A stretch of DNA of 55,941 nt from Thermacetogenium phaeum DSM 12270 (GTDB taxonomy: Bacteria > Bacillota > DSM-12270 > Thermacetogeniales > Thermacetogeniaceae). The stretch spans positions 1 to 55,941 of the forward strand of contig NC_018870.1 in NCBI RefSeq assembly GCF_000305935.1, given 5' to 3'. The position numbers were made by a program, and so were the translations under genes. How positions within the stretch are numbered: position 1 is the stretch's first letter; every line of letters begins with the position of its first letter. The notes beneath the pieces are model-generated. The model ran no database searches. It had not been told where the DNA came from and saw nothing but the letters and a program-made list of their open reading frames with translations. Below, piece by piece: positions 1 through 10,441 of the stretch.

Positions 1-10
1 GTACACCATC

Positions 11-39
11 TTGTCCGGCCCGGTATTCTCTGCTATATT
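11..39 (+). promoter_or_regulatory. dnaA: Candidate dnaA promoter
   Basis: A -35-like TTGTCC at 11-16 is followed after 17 bases by TATATT at 34-39, which carries an extended -10 TG. It lies directly upstream of three DnaA-box-like sequences and of dnaA, so the gene could be autoregulated. Sequence match only; no start site is known. Confidence 0.5.
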
Positions 40-57
40 AATTCTTGAACCCCAAAG

Positions 58-89
58 TTATCAACAATTTATCAATAGTCTGTGGATAA
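58..89. promoter_or_regulatory. DnaA-box cluster upstream of dnaA
   Basis: TTATCAACA at 58-66, TTATCAATA at 69-77 and TGTGGATAA at 81-89. The last is the exact reverse complement of the consensus DnaA box TTATCCACA. Three boxes in 32 bases between the promoter and the start codon suggest a DnaA autoregulatory site or one part of a bipartite oriC. More boxes may lie left of the window edge. Confidence 0.7.
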
Positions 90-112
90 TAAATCCAAGG
101 GTGGCGTTGGGA

Positions 113-1432
113 TTGTTAAGAAATAAACTTTCTGAAATTTGGAAAGATGTCTTAGAAATTCTGCAACAGGAAGTTGATGAACATAACTACTCGGTCTGGC
201 TAAATGCGGCGAGCCCGCTGGCCTACCACGATGGAACGCTGATAATTTTAACTCATAATGACTTCTCCCGGGAGTGGCTGGAAACCCGCTTTAGTACCCT
301 TATTCGATCGCGCCTCGAATACAAGTACAACCGCAGCTTTTCCCTGCGTTTTGTAACGCCGGACAGCAGGGAGAACATCCTTCTGCCGTCCAGGGGGGAG
401 AACCAGCCTTCACTAAATCCCAAATACACCTTCGACACCTTTGTTGTAGGCAACAGCAACAGACTGGCGCATGCCGCAGCTCTCGCAGTAGCTGAGGCAC
501 CAAGTAAGGCCTACAACCCGCTCTTTATCTACGGTGGCGTTGGCTTAGGCAAAACCCATCTGATGCACGCCATCGGCCATCATGTATTAAAGAACAACAG
601 GAATTTCAGGGTCGTCTACGTCTCATCAGAAACATTTACCAACGAGCTGATCAACGCCATCAAGGATGACCAGAACATCGAATTCCGCAACAAATTCCGC
701 AACGTAGACGTTCTCCTGGTCGATGATATCCAATTTTTAGCAGGAAAGGAGCGCACCCAGGAGGAGTTCTTTCATACCTTTAATACACTGCACGAAGCCA
801 ATAAACAGATCATCATTTCCAGCGATCGAACGCCCAAAGAGATACCGACACTGGAGGACCGCCTCCGCTCCCGCTTTGAGTGGGGCCTCCTAGCCGACAT
901 CCAACCGCCCGATCTGGAAACGAGAGAAGCCATCTTAAGAAAAAAAGCTCAACTGGAAAACCGCGTTGTTCCAGACGAGGTTATCCGATTTATTGCCTCA
1001 AAAATAAAATCCAACATCAGAGAACTGGAAGGCGCCCTTCTCAGGGTGATCGCCTATGCATCACTGCACCAGAAGGAGATCACCCTCGATCTCTCGAAGG
1101 AGGCTCTCAAGGACCTCTTCGCAGGCAGCAGAAAACAGAACATCACCATCGGCCTAATCCAGAGGGTTGTCGCCAAACACTTCAACCTCAAAGTAGAAGA
1201 CTTAAAGTCGAAGAGGCGCACCCAGGATGTGGCCTTCCCGCGCCAGATCGCCATGTATCTGGCCCGGGAACTTACAGAAGACTCCCTTCCCGTTATCGGA
1301 CGGGAATTCGGCGGCCGGGATCACACCACTGTGATGCACGCCTGCGACAAAATAAAAGACCGAATTCAACAAGATATTAACACTGAAGACACCATCAACA
1401 AACTCATCGATATGATCAAAACATCATCTTGA
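113..1432 (+). CDS. dnaA: Chromosomal replication initiator DnaA
   Basis: DnaA is the AAA+ ATPase that binds DnaA boxes, melts oriC and loads the replicative helicase. The N-terminal DnaB-interacting domain is followed by Walker [10 protein letters not shown] near residue 141, Walker [10 protein letters not shown] near residue 200, and the C-terminal helix-turn-helix with [14 protein letters not shown]. The reading frame stays open to position 11, but TTG at 113 gives a family-like start (LRNKLSEIW) and a normal 439 aa length, with an AAGGGTGG ribosome-binding site upstream; GTG at 101 or TTG at 107 are alternatives. It is first in the conserved dnaA-dnaN-recF-remB-gyrB order. Identification is certain; only the start is open. 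Confidence 0.97.
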   Translation: MLRNKLSEIWKDVLEILQQEVDEHNYSVWLNAASPLAYHDGTLIILTHNDFSREWLETRFSTLIRSRLEYKYNRSFSLRFVTPDSRENILLPSRGENQPSLNPKYTFDTFVVGNSNRLAHAAALAVAEAPSKAYNPLFIYGGVGLGKTHLMHAIGHHVLKNNRNFRVVYVSSETFTNELINAIKDDQNIEFRNKFRNVDVLLVDDIQFLAGKERTQEEFFHTFNTLHEANKQIIISSDRTPKEIPTLEDRLRSRFEWGLLADIQPPDLETREAILRKKAQLENRVVPDEVIRFIASKIKSNIRELEGALLRVIAYASLHQKEITLDLSKEALKDLFAGSRKQNITIGLIQRVVAKHFNLKVEDLKSKRRTQDVAFPRQIAMYLARELTEDSLPVIGREFGGRDHTTVMHACDKIKDRIQQDINTEDTINKLIDMIKTSS

Positions 1433-1684
1433 TATTTTTTTAATCCACAAACAATCCACACACAATAAGCACCCTTTTCCACATATAATTACACATAGAA
1501 AGTAAATGGCGAATACCATCACATTGACACCTAGAGAGTACTATTAAGTAATATTGCACATTTTCCAGCACCCTATTACTCCTCCTCCTCCGAATGATCG
1601 GAATTAAATATATAAATTACATAAGAAAGTTATAACAGAATTTGTAAGCTTTGTGATATCATTACTTATGAGGAGGTTATCTTT
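1433..1684. other. Probable oriC segment between dnaA and dnaN
   Basis: This 252-base gap holds several co-oriented near-consensus DnaA boxes: TAATCCACA 1441-1449, CAATCCACA 1452-1460, TTTTCCACA 1475-1483, and weaker TATTGCACA at 1552-1560. An AT-rich stretch at about 1601-1665 next to dnaN is a candidate unwinding element. The box cluster, unwinding element and position are typical of Firmicute origins. Whether this side or the upstream side is the active origin cannot be told from the sequence. The dnaN ribosome-binding site AGGAGG is at 1671-1676. Confidence 0.75.
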
Positions 1685-2800
1685 TTGAAGATCAGCTGTC
1701 GAAGGGAGAGTTTAACCAGCGCCCTGGCAGCGGCCTGCAAAATTGTTCCTGCCCGTCCGAGCGCGCCGATATTGAGCGGCTGTCTGATTTACACCGACGA
1801 TAAGGGCCTGGTCGTCCAAAGCACCGACCTGGAAGTCAGTCTGACGTTATGGATCCCCGCCCATGTCGAGGAGGAGGGCTGTGTCGTCGTCCCCGTCCGT
1901 TACCTCTATGATCTGCTGCGGCGGATACCCGATGAGGAGCTGTCCCTTTCCTGGAACGAGGAGAGCAGGCTGTTGGATGTGACATACGGATCGTCGCTGA
2001 GTAGGCTCCATACCTGGATGCCGGATGATTTTCCACCTTTACAGGCGAGGGCAGTGGGGCAGGAGCTGAATTTACCCGCTGCGAGGTGGAAAAGTTGTGC
2101 CTGTAAAACTCTCTTCGTAGTCTCTCAGCAAGAGACCGCTTTCAACTATTCGGGTGTCTACTTTCGTTTCCTGGACGAAGAAATCCATGTGGCTGCCACC
2201 GACGCTTACAGGCTTGCTCTTTTCAAGATGGCCAACGAGAGCTCAGTTAAGGGAACGAGCATCCTGATCCCGGGCCGCGCCCTGGGTGAGTCGGTGAAGC
2301 TGGTGGAGGAAGGGGAGAACCTCGTCATCACCTGGGACGATCAAGCTGTCAGCTTCTCGGGAGCTAGCTTTTTGCTGACGACCCGCCTCATCGACTCCGG
2401 TTTTCCGGATTACGAGATGGTTATTCCCTCCGATCCCCTGCTCGAGGTGCAGGTGGAGAGGAAACGGCTGCTGGACACCCTGGAGAGAGCATCGCTCTTC
2501 GTTTCCCAGCGCGAGCACTACGCGCTCGCCTGTTTGAAAGTAGAGGGGGACAAGCTCACCGTAGCCGCTCAGGCGGACGAAGTCGGTTCCTTAAAGGAGA
2601 CCATTCCCCTGGAGGAGGGAGCGGGTAATTCCTGCGAGGCCAGCTTTAACGCCAACTACCTGCTGAGCCCCCTTCATGTGATGGAGCAGGAGAAGGTTTC
2701 GCTCTCTTTAAATGGCTCAAGCGGTCCTGCCGTTTATCAGGAGGAGGGGGATGATGGCTCATATCTGCACCTTGTCAGCCCTGTGTGCCGTGCTAGTTAG
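1685..2800 (+). CDS. dnaN: DNA polymerase III beta sliding clamp
   Basis: The beta clamp is a ring dimer that tethers DNA polymerase III to DNA. The 371 aa length matches the family (about 365-380 aa), and three clamp-type domains are recognisable, with the TDLEVSLTL segment in domain I and the VAATDAYRLALF segment in domain II. The start is TTG at 1685, 8 bases after AGGAGG. The C terminus (YLHLVSPVCRAS) departs from the usual ending in the PMR/L motif region, so this is a somewhat divergent clamp. It lies downstream of the probable oriC and 15 bases before recF, so the two are probably co-transcribed. Confidence 0.96.
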   Translation: MKISCRRESLTSALAAACKIVPARPSAPILSGCLIYTDDKGLVVQSTDLEVSLTLWIPAHVEEEGCVVVPVRYLYDLLRRIPDEELSLSWNEESRLLDVTYGSSLSRLHTWMPDDFPPLQARAVGQELNLPAARWKSCACKTLFVVSQQETAFNYSGVYFRFLDEEIHVAATDAYRLALFKMANESSVKGTSILIPGRALGESVKLVEEGENLVITWDDQAVSFSGASFLLTTRLIDSGFPDYEMVIPSDPLLEVQVERKRLLDTLERASLFVSQREHYALACLKVEGDKLTVAAQADEVGSLKETIPLEEGAGNSCEASFNANYLLSPLHVMEQEKVSLSLNGSSGPAVYQEEGDDGSYLHLVSPVCRAS

Positions 2801-2815
2801 GCGGTCAGGCGACCG

Positions 2816-3922
2816 ATGCTGAGTTATATAAAGCTTATAAACTTCCGCAACTACAGAGAGATGGAATTCAGCCCCGAAGAGGGATTTCTCGTCGTCTCAG
2901 GGCCCAACGGTTCGGGTAAGAGCAATCTGTTGGAGAGCATATTTTACCTGGGATCCGGTTACTCTAACCGCCAGGTGCGCGATGAGATCCTGATCAGGTG
3001 GGGGGAATCTTTTTTTTCGCTTAAGGGAACGGTTGTGCAGGGCGGCCTGGAATACGCTCTAGAGATCGTCTACAGCAGCGAGCTGAGGAGAAAGGTGTTC
3101 AAGATTAACGGAAAGAGGTCGCGACCGGGAAGCGCTGCAGGCATCCTGCCCGTTGTTATCTTTTCCCCGCAGGATCTCTCCCTCGTTCAGGGGGGACCAG
3201 TTTACAGAAGGCGCTTTCTCGACCTGCTCGTCGCCCAACTGCGCCCGCAGCACTCCGCCGATCTCTTGCAGTACCGTACAGCCCTCCTGCAGCGCAACAG
3301 ACTGTTGCGGGGCTCCGCCTTCGCACCGGCCGAACTGCTGCCCTGGGATGAGCAGCTGGCGGCCATCGGCGCTAGAATCTGGAGGAGAAGGATCGACGTT
3401 CTGGAAAGGTTGCTTTTTTTTTGCAGCGATTCGTTCACCTCTTTAAGCGGTGGAGGTGTGCTCACTGGAAGGTATCTTTCCAGGGTTGCCGGCGGAGGCT
3501 GTGCATCAACAGAAGATCCCGAGTACAGGAAGAACTTTCTAAAGGCGCTGCAGCGATCGCGGGAGGTGGACAGGAGGCTTAAGGCGACGACGGTCGGCCC
3601 TCACCGGGATGACTTTCAGCTGCTCTTTAATGGGCACGAGGCGCGTTTCTTTTCATCACAGGGTGAGCAGAGGTTGATGGCTCTGGCGCTGAAGATGGCC
3701 CATTACCGGCTGCTCTCAGCCGAGCGCGGGGCCGATCCCGTGTTGCTGCTCGACGACGTCTTCTCGGAGCTCGACGAGAGGCGCAGAAGGCTGGTGTTCG
3801 AACAGATCCGGGGCGGCAGCCAGGTTATTGCCACAATGTCCGGAATGCCGCACGGCGGTTACAGCAGGAAGGAGCAGCTGACGGAGAGCATCACCCTCTA
3901 TCGTTTCGAAAAGAGGGTATAA
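2816..3922 (+). CDS. recF: DNA replication/repair protein RecF
   Basis: RecF is an SMC-like ATPase that helps load RecA at gapped DNA. Walker A GPNGSGKSN is near residue 30, the conserved FSPQDLSLVQGGPVYRRRFLD segment near residues 115-135, and the C-terminal signature with Walker B is VLLLDDVFSELDERRR. The start codon follows dnaN by 15 bases with only a weak ribosome-binding site, suggesting translational coupling. The small S4-domain gene (yaaA) that often sits between dnaN and recF is absent here. Length 368 aa is normal. Confidence 0.96.
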   Translation: MLSYIKLINFRNYREMEFSPEEGFLVVSGPNGSGKSNLLESIFYLGSGYSNRQVRDEILIRWGESFFSLKGTVVQGGLEYALEIVYSSELRRKVFKINGKRSRPGSAAGILPVVIFSPQDLSLVQGGPVYRRRFLDLLVAQLRPQHSADLLQYRTALLQRNRLLRGSAFAPAELLPWDEQLAAIGARIWRRRIDVLERLLFFCSDSFTSLSGGGVLTGRYLSRVAGGGCASTEDPEYRKNFLKALQRSREVDRRLKATTVGPHRDDFQLLFNGHEARFFSSQGEQRLMALALKMAHYRLLSAERGADPVLLLDDVFSELDERRRRLVFEQIRGGSQVIATMSGMPHGGYSRKEQLTESITLYRFEKRV

Positions 3923-3949
3923 TATTTGCTTTGGGAGGTTAAAAAAGGG

Positions 3950-4210
3950 ATGTTTCTGCACATCGGCGGTGAGGTGATGGTTCCCTTAAATGAGCTGATT
4001 GCGATAATTGATCTGGAGACGGGACGGAGAAGGGAGGTCAACTGCGAGTTCTTGAATTTTGCCGCTGGGGAGAAGCAGGTGGTGCACGTCGGCAGGCCTG
4101 AGCGGGGGAAAAGCATCGTTGTGACCAAGCGCCGCATATACTACTCCCCGATTTCGGTGGACACCCTGACCCGCAGATCGCAGCTGCAGATAGCGGGGAG
4201 ACCGGAATGA
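3950..4210 (+). CDS. remB: RemB/YaaB-type extracellular matrix regulator (DUF370)
   Basis: This 86 aa protein has the DUF370 pattern: an N-terminal FLHIGGEVMVPLNELIAIID strand-rich segment and a later KSIVVTKRRIYYSPIS segment. In Bacillus the equivalent gene (yaaB/remB) also lies between recF and gyrB and affects biofilm matrix expression. The frame is open from 3926, but GGGAGG at 3933-3938 fits an ATG start at 3950. The specific role in this organism is inferred from family and position only. Confidence 0.85.
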   Translation: MFLHIGGEVMVPLNELIAIIDLETGRRREVNCEFLNFAAGEKQVVHVGRPERGKSIVVTKRRIYYSPISVDTLTRRSQLQIAGRPE

Positions 4211-4237
4211 AGCAGGCGCTTTCCCTGCTTCTTCTAT
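4210..4237 (+). terminator. Hairpin after remB
   Basis: AAGCAGG pairs with CCTGCTT around a short loop (about 4210-4231), followed by the pyrimidine run CTTCTATT. It probably ends or attenuates the dnaA-remB transcript before the gyrB promoter. The T-tract is imperfect. Confidence 0.45.
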
Positions 4238-4252
4238 TGGGAAAGATAAATG

Positions 4253-4261
4253 TGTTATAAT
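4253..4261 (+). promoter_or_regulatory. gyrB: Extended -10 promoter of gyrB
   Basis: TGTTATAAT at 4253-4261 matches an extended -10 element exactly. No good -35 is seen at the standard distance, as is usual for extended -10 promoters. It lies about 75 bases before gyrB. Confidence 0.5.
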
Positions 4262-4327
4262 ACTACGGGTTTTAATGGATTTCATGCGTTTGGTTCCAAG
4301 CAAACCGTCCGGTTGTTACGGCAATGA

Positions 4328-6265
<1,938 letters not shown>

Positions 6266-6377
6266 GGGGTCTGCGGACTGAAGACGGCCGCTTTAAAAAA
6301 AGGGAGGGGGGAGGGGATTTACCCGCAGGTATTCCTTGAGGAGTAGTTTAAAGAAACAGCCTGTTTTAAGGTTGTCA

Positions 6378-6473
6378 GCGTGCATAGGGGAGTAGCCGCA
6401 ACCTGGACGGCGACACCACGGCGTTAAGCCCGCCGGACGGTCGGATGGGGATCCGGGCAAGACCTTTGCATGG
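6378..6473 (+). ncRNA. yybP-ykoY family Mn2+ riboswitch
   Basis: The two hallmark elements of this class are present: GGGGAGUAGC at 6387-6396 and GCAAGACCUUU at 6457-6467. Outer stem P1 forms from TGCATAGG (6381-6388) and CCTTTGCA (6463-6470) with one mismatch. The aptamer lies directly upstream of a P-type cation ATPase, a known target of this class. Known members bind Mn2+ and usually turn expression on. The stretch 6266-6377 before it holds nothing recognisable. Confidence 0.88.
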
Positions 6474-6499
6474 ATAGATTTCCTGCAGAGGTCTTTTCT
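6459..6499 (+). terminator. Expression-platform terminator of the Mn2+ riboswitch
   Basis: AAGACCT (6459-6465) pairs with AGGTCTT (6489-6495), and T residues run on to 6497. The left arm overlaps the 3' strand of aptamer stem P1, so the two structures exclude each other. This fits an on-switch in which metal-stabilised P1 prevents termination. Confidence 0.75.
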
Positions 6500-6536
6500 G
6501 TTGACAGAGAAATTACCATCTGTGAGGAGGAAGAAG

Positions 6537-9245
6537 ATGCGAGAGAAATTGTGGCATACCATGGAGATCGAGGATCTGAGTACGGCGCTGGGTACCGACC
6601 CGGAGCGGGGTTTGAGCAGTGCGGAAGTGGAGAGGCGCCTTCAGGAGTTCGGCCCTAACGCCCTCAAGGAGCCGCCGCCGCGCAGCCTCTTTTCGATGGT
6701 GCTCGAGCAGCTGAAGGAGGTCCTCGTTTTGATCCTGATCGTGGCGGCGGTGATCTCGGGCGTTCTCGGCGAGTGGGCGGATTCCCTGGTGATCCTGCTG
6801 ATCGTGGTGCTGAACACTATCCTGGGAGTTTATCAGGAGCGAAAGGCGGAGCAGGCCCTACAGGCCTTAAAGAGGATGACCAGGCCTACGGCCAAGGTGG
6901 TCCGAGGCGGGGTGGTCGGCGAGGTTGAGCTGGAGTCCCTCGTTCCCGGGGACGTGGTTCTGCTGGACGCGGGGGACTCGGTGCCTGCCGACATCAGGCT
7001 GACCGCTGCTGTGTCTTTGAGGATGAACGAATCCTCTCTGACCGGGGAGTCGGTCCCCGTCGAGAAGGATGTCGGGGTGCTGCCTGAGGAAGAAGTGCCT
7101 CTGGGGGACAGGAAGAACATGGCCTACATGGGGACCACGGTGACGGCAGGGCACGGGTGCGGTATCGTGGTGGTCACCGGAATGAATACCCAGATCGGCC
7201 GCATTGCCCAGCTGATCCAGGAGGCCCCCCAGGAGGTCACCCCCCTGCAGAGGCGCCTTGCCGAGCTGGGCAAGGTGCTGGGGATCGGAGCCGGGGTTTT
7301 AGTGCTGGTCGTCTTCCTGGCAGGCGTCCGCCAGGGAATGGACGTTCTGGGGATGTTCATGATCGCCATCAGCCTGGCGGTGGCGGCGGTGCCGGAGGGC
7401 CTGCCGGCGGTGGTAACCGTCGTTCTTGCCTTGGGGGTGACCAGGATGAGCAGGAGGCGGGCTGTCGTCCGCAGGCTCTCCGCGGTGGAGACCCTGGGCA
7501 CGGTGACGGTTATCTGCTCCGATAAAACCGGCACTCTGACCAAGAACGAGATGACCGTCGTCCACCTCTATACGGAGGGGAGAATGCTGAGGGTGACGGG
7601 AGCGGGCTACCGGCCAGTTGGGGATTTCGTCGACGAGCAGGAGACGGCCGTTGACCCGGCAGCCGACAAAAACCTGAGGCTGCTGCTGCTGGGAGGGCTG
7701 CTGGCCAGCGACGCCTGCCTGGAAAACGGCGAGAACGGCTACCGGATCATCGGCGACCCCACCGAGGGTGCCCTGGTGGTGGCGGCGGCCAAGGCAGGGA
7801 TAGTCAGGGAGGAGGCGGAAAGGGAGCATCCCAGGCTGGCGGAGATCCCCTTCGACTCCGACCGCAAGATGATGACCACCTTTAATAAAATCGAGGATGG
7901 CGTCTGGTCCTTCACCAAAGGGGCACCTGATGTGGTGCTCGAACGCTGCACCGGGATCCTTCAGGAAGGAGAGTTTCGCCCTCTCGACGAGGTGAGCAAG
8001 AGGCGCCTCCTGAGCGTCAATTCGGAGTTGGCCTCGCGCGGTGAAAGGGTGCTCGCCCTGGCGGCGCGCCTGTGGCCGGATGTGCCGGCGAACCCCACTT
8101 CGGAGAATGCCGAACGGGATCTGATTTTCCTGGGGTACTTCGCCATGCAGGACCCGCCGCGGCCGGAGGTCCGGAAGGCGGTGGACGTCTGTAAGAGGGC
8201 GGGGATCCGCACCGTGATGATCACCGGCGATCACCTGGAGACCGCCGTGGCCATTGCCAGGGCTCTGGGCATCTGGCAGGAGGGGAATGGCGCCCTTTCA
8301 GGCGACCGGCTGCAGAAGATGGACGATCGCCAGCTGGAAAGAGAGGTCAACCGGATCACGGTCTATGCCAGGGTTTCCCCGGAGGATAAGCTGCGCATTG
8401 TGGCCGCCCTGAAGGCTCACAACCACATCGTGGCCATGACCGGGGATGGAGTGAACGATGCCCCGGCCTTAAAGCGCGCCGACATCGGCGTCTCGATGGG
8501 GATTACCGGGACCGAGGTGGCAAAAGAGGCCTCCGATATGGTGCTGCTGGACGACAACTTTGCAACTATCGTCAACGCAGTCCGGGAGGGGCGCACCATT
8601 TACAGCAACATCCGCAAGTCGATCCAGTACCTGCTCTCCTGTAACATCGGGGAGATCGTCGCCATCTTTACCGCCGTTCTGCTGGGGCAGGGCAGCCCGC
8701 TGACGGCCATTCAGATCCTCTGGCTCAACCTGGTGACCGACAGCCTCCCGGCCCTGGCCTTAGGGGTGGAACCGCCGGAGAACGGGGTTATGGAGCAGCC
8801 CCCGCGGGATCCCCAGGAAGGGGTACTCTCCGGAGGCGTGGGCTGGAACATTCTCTGGCAGGGGACGATGATCGGTCTGATTTCTCTGGCCGTGTACCTG
8901 CTCGCCCTCTCCCAGGGCCGCACTCTCGAGGAGGCCCATACCATGACCTTCGCCACCATGGCCCTGGTGCAGCTGGTGCACTCCTTTAACATCAGGAGCT
9001 TTCGGGATTCCCTGTTTACCATCGGCATCGGCACCAACCGCTATCATCTCTCTGCCTTTGCCATCTCCCTTTCTCTGCAGGGTGTGGTGCTCTTCATCCC
9101 CTTCTTGAGGGGGTTCTTCGACACCGTTATGCTGAGACCAGGGGACTGGCTGACGGTGCTGGGCTTCAGCCTGATCCCCCTGCTGGTTGTAGAGACGACT
9201 AAGGCCTTCGGCAGGCTGAAGCAGGGACGCCTGCAGACAGGTTAA
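6537..9245 (+). CDS. P2-type cation-transporting ATPase (Ca2+/Mn2+ type)
   Basis: Membrane pump of about 902 aa in the SERCA/PMR1-like group. It has an N-terminal cation-ATPase domain, the TGES motif (LTGESVPVEKD), M4 with VPEGLPAVV, the phosphorylation site DKTGTLT at Asp329, the nucleotide domain with FTKGAPD, the hinge TGDGVNDAPAL near residue 635, and M6 with NLVTDSLPALALG. ATG 6537 is chosen because GAGGAGG precedes it by about 6 bases, although the frame is open from 6501. The upstream riboswitch favours export of excess Mn2+; the family also moves Ca2+. A second-metal role cannot be excluded. Confidence 0.93.
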   Translation: MREKLWHTMEIEDLSTALGTDPERGLSSAEVERRLQEFGPNALKEPPPRSLFSMVLEQLKEVLVLILIVAAVISGVLGEWADSLVILLIVVLNTILGVYQERKAEQALQALKRMTRPTAKVVRGGVVGEVELESLVPGDVVLLDAGDSVPADIRLTAAVSLRMNESSLTGESVPVEKDVGVLPEEEVPLGDRKNMAYMGTTVTAGHGCGIVVVTGMNTQIGRIAQLIQEAPQEVTPLQRRLAELGKVLGIGAGVLVLVVFLAGVRQGMDVLGMFMIAISLAVAAVPEGLPAVVTVVLALGVTRMSRRRAVVRRLSAVETLGTVTVICSDKTGTLTKNEMTVVHLYTEGRMLRVTGAGYRPVGDFVDEQETAVDPAADKNLRLLLLGGLLASDACLENGENGYRIIGDPTEGALVVAAAKAGIVREEAEREHPRLAEIPFDSDRKMMTTFNKIEDGVWSFTKGAPDVVLERCTGILQEGEFRPLDEVSKRRLLSVNSELASRGERVLALAARLWPDVPANPTSENAERDLIFLGYFAMQDPPRPEVRKAVDVCKRAGIRTVMITGDHLETAVAIARALGIWQEGNGALSGDRLQKMDDRQLEREVNRITVYARVSPEDKLRIVAALKAHNHIVAMTGDGVNDAPALKRADIGVSMGITGTEVAKEASDMVLLDDNFATIVNAVREGRTIYSNIRKSIQYLLSCNIGEIVAIFTAVLLGQGSPLTAIQILWLNLVTDSLPALALGVEPPENGVMEQPPRDPQEGVLSGGVGWNILWQGTMIGLISLAVYLLALSQGRTLEEAHTMTFATMALVQLVHSFNIRSFRDSLFTIGIGTNRYHLSAFAISLSLQGVVLFIPFLRGFFDTVMLRPGDWLTVLGFSLIPLLVVETTKAFGRLKQGRLQTG

Positions 9246-9288
9246 CTATAACTGCTGGCTGGGAAAAGCCAGCAGGTGTTGCCGCCCA

Positions 9289-9327
9289 GGGTCCGGCCGC
9301 TTCGCGCGAGCGGCCGGACCCCGTTTC
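9289..9327 (+). terminator. GC-rich hairpin after the ATPase gene
   Basis: GGGTCCGGCCGCT (9289-9301) and AGCGGCCGGACCC (9309-9321) form a perfect 13 bp stem with a 7-base loop, followed by CGTTTC. A smaller hairpin, CTGGCT/AGCCAG, precedes it at about 9255-9272. The T-tract is poor, but stem strength and position suggest termination. Confidence 0.55.
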
Positions 9328-9403
9328 AGGGGCTCCTGGTTGAGGCGGAGGGGCAGAACCCCACTCCGAGAATGGGAAAAACCAAAATGAAGGGGAGTGA
9401 GGT

Positions 9404-9494
9404 TCATGAGAACAAGCATTGATTTTAAGTCAATTGCATCAGAAAGGGAGTTTACCTTCAAGGATTTGGTTATTCAGTGTCTGCGGTTGAATGT
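9404..9494 (+). pseudogene. Orphan N-terminal coding fragment
   Basis: After GGGGAGTG there is an ATG at about 9404 followed by MRTSIDFKSIASEREF and a few more codons. The frame then runs antisense into the IS21-like remnant. It looks like the first 30 or so codons of a gene cut by that element. I do not recognise the parent gene. Confidence 0.35.
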
Positions 9495-10260
9495 AATGTA
9501 TGAGAGGTCATCAATGATTAAAAGAGCCGCTTTGTTGATCCCCTGCTCGATGCGGCGCAGTTGGTATTTATCCTGGGCTTCGGCCAACTTCATTGCCAGA
9601 GGCGGGGCTGTAATATGCAGACCCGGTGGCCATCCCTACAGGCAGCAACACCTAAACCGATAGATAGATGCGTTTTGCCTGTACTGGGGTTGCCAACCAT
9701 TAAGATTTTCTACTAACCCTTTCTCGTGGCCGGCACCGGCATTGCAAAACTCGGAGTTGAATGCATAGTGGGCTTATCATACTAAAAAGTCTTTTTGCTT
9801 TTTTTTTACGTCCTTGCCCCACCCCTCCTTTACAGCTGTGCGCAGGTTGTCGTAAATCAGCCTCTTGGGTACCACACCGAAAAATTCAAATGCTCTGATG
9901 TGCCCTTTGATGAACGCTTCCCGGCGCTGGCTCGGAAAGGCCATTACAAATGGTATGGCGCTCATGCCAGCCGCATACAGAAAAGATTGGCTTTGATTTT
10001 CTCTCCGTTCGGGTGGAAGACGGCTTCTCCCCAGTCTACCTGAGCCGCTTCTCCTGGCTCGAAGGATAGGGGTATGTAAACATCTCGGATTGAAGGGCGC
10101 AGTTGCCCAACCAACCGGCGAATTGTGGATTCCGCTCCCTCATACCCTAACTCTTCCTGGAGCCGCTTAAAGATCCTGTGAGATCCACTCGAATCACTTC
10201 TCCTTTTCCTCCTGTCTCCCTGAGTTTTCTGCACCTCAAGGATACAGGATATTTTGATTC
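9495..10260 (-). mobile_element. Degenerate IS21-family element (istA-istB remnant)
   Basis: Read on the minus strand from about 10260, the frame starts inside IstA, with the DDE-domain segment EPGEAAQVDWGEA and then, after a one-base frameshift near 9963, MAFPSQRREAFIKGHIRAFE and RLIYDNLRTAV. The remains of the IstA C terminus ([11 protein letters not shown]) follow at about 9765-9700. This joins directly to the IstB Walker A region ([19 protein letters not shown]), which is itself frameshifted before AEAQDKYQLRRIEQ and LLIIDDLSY. Both genes are dead, and the DNA between IstA and the IstB Walker A is missing. No terminal repeats were found. The stretch 10261-10441 shows nothing else. Confidence 0.85.
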
Positions 10261-10441
10261 GGGTGGATCACTTTGTCGTGATCATTCCTTTAATTTTTGG
10301 ATCAATTTAAGATTATCATTTACACCCAACTCACTATCAGCCCTAATAACAGTCATAAATCTTCTATATTTTACATCTCTCCAACACTCTTGGTATGCTA
10401 TGGTGTGAATTAAGATTAAAGGAACAAGGGGGAAGAAAAGG

